A stretch of 64,000 nt of DNA from Thalassorhabdus alkalitolerans (GTDB taxonomy: Bacteria; Bacillota; Bacilli; Bacillales; Marinococcaceae). The stretch lies in the NCBI RefSeq assembly GCF_042656585.1, contig NZ_JBHSPG010000023.1. One strand, written 5' to 3'. Position numbers and translations under genes: made by a program. The notes beneath the pieces were generated by a model, which was given only the letters and a program-made list of their open reading frames with translations, made no database searches and was not told the DNA's origin. Numbering within the stretch: position 1 is the first letter of the stretch; each line of letters opens with the position of its first letter. Of the stretch, positions 60,879 to 64,000 are shown in pieces.

Positions 60879-61181
60879 ATGCAAAAAGTAGAAAAAGCGA
60901 AAGCAGATGCTTATTTCAAAACAAGAACCACACTTGTCGTGATCTTCCTGGCTATCGGGTTTTTAGTATCATTTGGGGTGGTGGCGTTCGCAGAGTTTTT
61001 TGCACAATTTAGCTTTATGGGTATGCCGCTTCATTACTATATGGGGGCTCAGGGAGCTGTAGTCATGTTTGTAGTGCTCCTATTCCTTAACGCAATTATC
61101 AGTGACAGAGTCGATAAGAAATTTGGCATTGATGAAGAATCGAATGTTCGGATCAGCGGTGGCAAGACACTGGATCATTAA
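60879..61181 (+). CDS. DUF4212 small subunit of sodium:solute symporter
   Basis: A 100-residue protein with two membrane helices (about 17-40 and 55-78) ending in a charged tail (FGIDEESN). It matches the small partner subunit that accompanies large acetate-type sodium symporters. AAGGAGGTG precedes the ATG. The large subunit gene follows, but after an unusual 300-base gap. Confidence 0.85.
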   Translation: MQKVEKAKADAYFKTRTTLVVIFLAIGFLVSFGVVAFAEFFAQFSFMGMPLHYYMGAQGAVVMFVVLLFLNAIISDRVDKKFGIDEESNVRISGGKTLDH

Positions 61182-61213
61182 AAAGAAGAAGTACAGGGGG
61201 AGAAAATACAAAA

Positions 61214-61241
61214 AGCTCACACGAATGGCCGTTCGTGTGAG
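61214..61241. other. Perfect hairpin between symporter subunit genes
   Basis: GCTCACACGAA pairs with TTCGTGTGAGC around TGGCCG-like loop bases; no T-run. It may attenuate or process the message between subunits. The remaining 240 bases to the large subunit hold only a direct repeat, GGGCTGCT, at about 61373 and 61402. Confidence 0.65.
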
Positions 61242-61481
61242 CAGTAAATAGAAAAAACTATTCACTTTTATTTTAACAAAATGAGAAAAAAGAGTCATTT
61301 CACTTTTAGAAATCAGGATGCTGACAAGGGGAGATAGATATAGGGTTTCAGAAAGTTGAAACAACTATGAGGGGCTGCTCCAAAGAAAAAAATACAGCTG
61401 ACGGGCTGCTAGAACGAAACTTGAAAGTTCCTGTCGTAATAAAACATATGCAAAAGATTTAAATAGTGAGGGAGGATTACA

Positions 61482-63143
61482 ATGGATGCTCAATCCTTAA
61501 CGTCCATCGGTCTTATACTTTTAACATTTGCCTTATATATAGGTATATCGATTTACCACCGAGCGAAAGCTACCTCTGATTTCTACGTAGCAAGCCGCGG
61601 AGTTCCTCCATTCTGGAATGGTATGGCTATCGGTGGTGACTGGATGAGTGCCGCGTCCTTTATTGGGATGGCCGGTACGGTTATGCTCCTTGGTTATGAC
61701 GGACTAGCCTACATCATGGGGTGGACAGGTGGTTACTTACTTTTAACCTTCCTATTGGCGCCTCAGCTTAGAAAATACGGACGCTACACGGTCCCTGAAT
61801 TTATTGGAGACAGATTCGACAGTAACACTGCCAGACTTATTGCGGCAATAGCAACTATTATTATCAGTTTTACCTACATCATCGGTCAGCTGTCTGGTTC
61901 CGGGGTTGTAATTGGAAGAATCCTGAACATTGATTCTATGTACGGGACAATGATCGGGGTTGTCATTATCGCAATTTATGCAACACTCGGTGGTATGAAA
62001 GGTGTAACCTGGACTCAGGTAGCCCAGTACATGATCTTAATTGTTGCCTATATTATTCCGATTGTATTTATGTCATTGCAAATTACAGGAAACCCATTCC
62101 CATGGCTGACGTATGGTAACGTTGTAAGTGAGCTGGGAGCCATTGACGCAGAGCTTGGACTTTCAGAATATTTCGCACCTTTTGCTGAAAGCCAGAAAGC
62201 TCAATTTATTGCTCTTATGTTTACGTTGATGGTAGGTACAGCATCCCTTCCACACGTTATTGTTCGTTTCTACACGGTAACAACAATGAAAGCAGCTCGC
62301 TGGAGTGGTGCCTGGGCAATTCTGTTTATCGCACTTCTATACTTGTCTGCACCGGTATACGCTGCATTTTCCCGCTTTATTTTAATGACTCAGGTTGTAG
62401 GTCAGCCAATTGATGATCTGCCTGCCTGGACACAGCCTTGGGTAGATACAGGACGTCTGGAAATTCTAGACACGACCGGTGATGGTGTTCTTCACTGGGA
62501 AGACCTGGTAATCAGTAATGATATCGTCGTTATGGCGACACCTGAAATCGCCAATTTGGGACTATTTGTAACTGGCCTTGTTGCAGCTGGTGCCATGGCA
62601 GCGGCCTTATCAACAGCAGGCGGCTTGCTGATTACAATTTCTTCATCCTTTGCTCATGACATTTACTATCGTTTATTGAAGCCAGAGGCTTCCGACCAGA
62701 AGCGATTACGTGCTGGACGAATTGCCATTGTATCCGCTACCGTTGTAGCAGGTATTGTAGCATTGGATCCACCAGGAGTAATCACTCAGATTGTTGCCTG
62801 GGCGTTTGGTATTGCCGGCGGTACATTCTTCCCGGTACTCTTCCTAGGGGTATGGTGGAAGCGCATGAACGCAAAAGGTGCGATTGCCGGGATGCTTTCA
62901 GGGCTTGGTGTAACTCTAGGTTATATCTTCCTGGCACTGAACGATATCACGTTCTTTGGTATAATTGATACAGGAGCAGGACTGTTCGGTGTACCAGTTA
63001 ACTTGATTGTAACGATTGTTGTTTCACTCTTAACTGCACCACCTGCCCAGCGCTTACAGGATGAGGTAATGGATCTACGTTATCCTGAGCAAATGACCTA
63101 TAAAGACGGAGAGGTTTGGATGGATGAGTCTTCAGGAAAATAA
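61482..63143 (+). CDS. Sodium:solute symporter large subunit (acetate permease ActP-like)
   Basis: A 553-residue SSS-family transporter with about 13 membrane helices. N-terminal blocks SDFYVASRGVPPFWNGMAIG and GGDWMSAASFIGMAG, and the mid-protein TASLPHVIVRFYT, are characteristic of ActP/large-subunit transporters. It would import acetate or a similar monocarboxylate with Na+. GAGGGAGGAT precedes the ATG. Acetate uptake would complement the aldehyde-to-acid operon and the thiolase cluster (inference). Confidence 0.9.
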   Translation: MDAQSLTSIGLILLTFALYIGISIYHRAKATSDFYVASRGVPPFWNGMAIGGDWMSAASFIGMAGTVMLLGYDGLAYIMGWTGGYLLLTFLLAPQLRKYGRYTVPEFIGDRFDSNTARLIAAIATIIISFTYIIGQLSGSGVVIGRILNIDSMYGTMIGVVIIAIYATLGGMKGVTWTQVAQYMILIVAYIIPIVFMSLQITGNPFPWLTYGNVVSELGAIDAELGLSEYFAPFAESQKAQFIALMFTLMVGTASLPHVIVRFYTVTTMKAARWSGAWAILFIALLYLSAPVYAAFSRFILMTQVVGQPIDDLPAWTQPWVDTGRLEILDTTGDGVLHWEDLVISNDIVVMATPEIANLGLFVTGLVAAGAMAAALSTAGGLLITISSSFAHDIYYRLLKPEASDQKRLRAGRIAIVSATVVAGIVALDPPGVITQIVAWAFGIAGGTFFPVLFLGVWWKRMNAKGAIAGMLSGLGVTLGYIFLALNDITFFGIIDTGAGLFGVPVNLIVTIVVSLLTAPPAQRLQDEVMDLRYPEQMTYKDGEVWMDESSGK

Positions 63144-64000
63144 TGTCTATTATAACCAAATAAAAAATCACCCACTATTCAGCGGCGCTTCAGTCGCTGA
63201 ATTTGGTGCATTCATGGAAGATTGCAATCTTCGTGAATATGAAAAGGGCGACACGGTTCTTTTTTCAAAAACACCTAGAGAAGGACTGCTTTTGATTCTT
63301 GAGGGAATGACCGAGGTATATGTTAACACAAAAGAAGGACACTCCAGCCAGGAAGTCCTTGAGGTGTTAGAAGCAGGAGACATCATTGGCTTTTCAAGTC
63401 TGGCAGACTTTCTCGGCCAGCCAAGTGAGGTAGAGGTCAACTATACGGTTGAAGTGCAGGCAGTAGAGAAGTCCGTTTGTCTGCAAATTCCTTATTCTGT
63501 CCTCGAGAAGCGGTGGGACAAAGAAGAAGTGAGGGAATACGTGCTTCGTCAGGTGTCAGTGCGTTTGAGAGATATTTATGCTTCTCTTGCCGAACAGGTT
63601 CAGCTGGCCAGCCAGTGGGGTGAGAGCGAAGCGTTCATCCGCCGTGTTCAGGACATCATGACCACGCCGCCAATTGTTGTTGATCAAGAAACAGAAGTCG
63701 ATGACATAGCAAGAATTATGGTAAAAGAAAGTACAAGCTCCGTTGTTGTAGAAGATGAGGATAGAAAGCTTGTCGGGATTATTACAGAAAAGGATTTGGT
63801 ACACAGGGTTGTGGCCAAAGGAATGGCTTCCGGACTCAGAGCCCGCACGATTATGACGCCGCGTCCTTTTACGATTCAGCGTCAGGCCTATTATTATGAA
63901 GCCATGTCCAGCTTTTTGATGAACAGAGTGAAGCACCTGCCTGTGGTGGATGAAAACCAGAGTGTAAAAGGAATGCTTACACTCTCGGACCTTCTTCGCC
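63124..64000 (+). CDS. cNMP-binding/CBS-domain protein (DUF294 type), 3' end outside window
   Basis: The frame opens at an ATG at 63124 within the symporter gene (20-base overlap, with GGAGAGG upstream) and stays open to the window end (292 codons). Residues about 10-140 form a cyclic-nucleotide-binding-like domain (EKGDTVLFSKTPREGLLLIL, GDIIGFSS). Two CBS repeats follow (VQDIMTTPPIVVDQETEVDD; RTIMTPRPFTIQ, HLPVVDE). This is the N-terminal half of DUF294 nucleotidyltransferase proteins usually encoded with DUF4212/ActP symporters and thought to regulate them. Confidence 0.85.
   Translation, partial: MSLQENNVYYNQIKNHPLFSGASVAEFGAFMEDCNLREYEKGDTVLFSKTPREGLLLILEGMTEVYVNTKEGHSSQEVLEVLEAGDIIGFSSLADFLGQPSEVEVNYTVEVQAVEKSVCLQIPYSVLEKRWDKEEVREYVLRQVSVRLRDIYASLAEQVQLASQWGESEAFIRRVQDIMTTPPIVVDQETEVDDIARIMVKESTSSVVVEDEDRKLVGIITEKDLVHRVVAKGMASGLRARTIMTPRPFTIQRQAYYYEAMSSFLMNRVKHLPVVDENQSVKGMLTLSDLLR

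Overview
The window comes from an aerobic, endospore-forming member of the Bacillaceae (Firmicutes). It contains spo0F, spoIIR, spoIID and spoIIQ. Its backbone follows the order I know from the Bacillus subtilis chromosome: fadF, rpoE, pyrG, ywjG, spo0F, fbaA, tal, murA2, glpX, rho, rpmE, tdk, prfA, prmC, spoIIR, ywlC, mntP, ywlE, rpiB, ywlG, glyA, upp, mnaA, the atp operon, ywzB, murA1, spoIID, spoIIQ. Nearly all genes lie on the + strand. An alkaliphile-type lysine in ATP synthase subunit a and a very acidic secreted/sporulation proteome hint at a halo- or alkali-tolerant lifestyle (inference). No rRNA, tRNA, transposase or CRISPR array was seen.

Region 1 (1-10 kb) is acyl-CoA catabolism: the end of fadF, then thiolase, 3-hydroxybutyryl-CoA dehydrogenase, two acyl-CoA dehydrogenases, a TetR regulator and a fused B12-dependent isobutyryl-CoA mutase (IcmF). 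A perfect CcpA cre palindrome sits just downstream of the likely promoter. Region 2 (10.7-28.4 kb) is the conserved housekeeping block (RNA polymerase delta, CTP synthase with its GGGC-start attenuator, Spo0F, lower glycolysis/gluconeogenesis, Rho, L31, thymidine kinase, RF1 and its methylase, SpoIIR, YwlC). A CoA-disulfide reductase and a lipoprotein are inserted in it. Spo0F lacks the near-universal response-regulator lysine. The spoIIR-ywlC junction carries a dense DnaA-box cluster.

Region 3 (28.7-36.9 kb) is an accessory block. An iron-type alcohol dehydrogenase is followed by a cytosolic GAF-PAS histidine kinase and an NtrC-type sigma-54 activator. A convergent operon follows (second iron alcohol dehydrogenase, ExaC-like aldehyde dehydrogenase, duplicated AhpD-like protein) with a near-consensus -24/-12 promoter and an upstream dyad. 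I read it as a sigma-54-controlled alcohol/aldehyde oxidation system resembling the Pseudomonas Erc/Exa arrangement. It is the most interesting part of the window.

Region 4 (37-59.9 kb) returns to the backbone: Mn efflux, arginine phosphatase YwlE, a chemoreceptor, rpiB, glyA, upp, UDP-GlcNAc epimerase, a secreted subtilase, the ten-gene atpZIBEFHAGDC operon, ywzB, murA, spoIID and spoIIQ. Region 5 (60.2-64 kb) holds two small membrane proteins and a two-subunit sodium:solute symporter, with an overlapping cNMP/CBS-domain gene running off the window end.

A family of about 107-bp elements bounded by the palindrome GGTGCCTGGCACC / GGTGCCAGGCACC, with inner TGTAACA / TGTTACA arms, occupies eight intergenic 3' ends between 26 and 59 kb.
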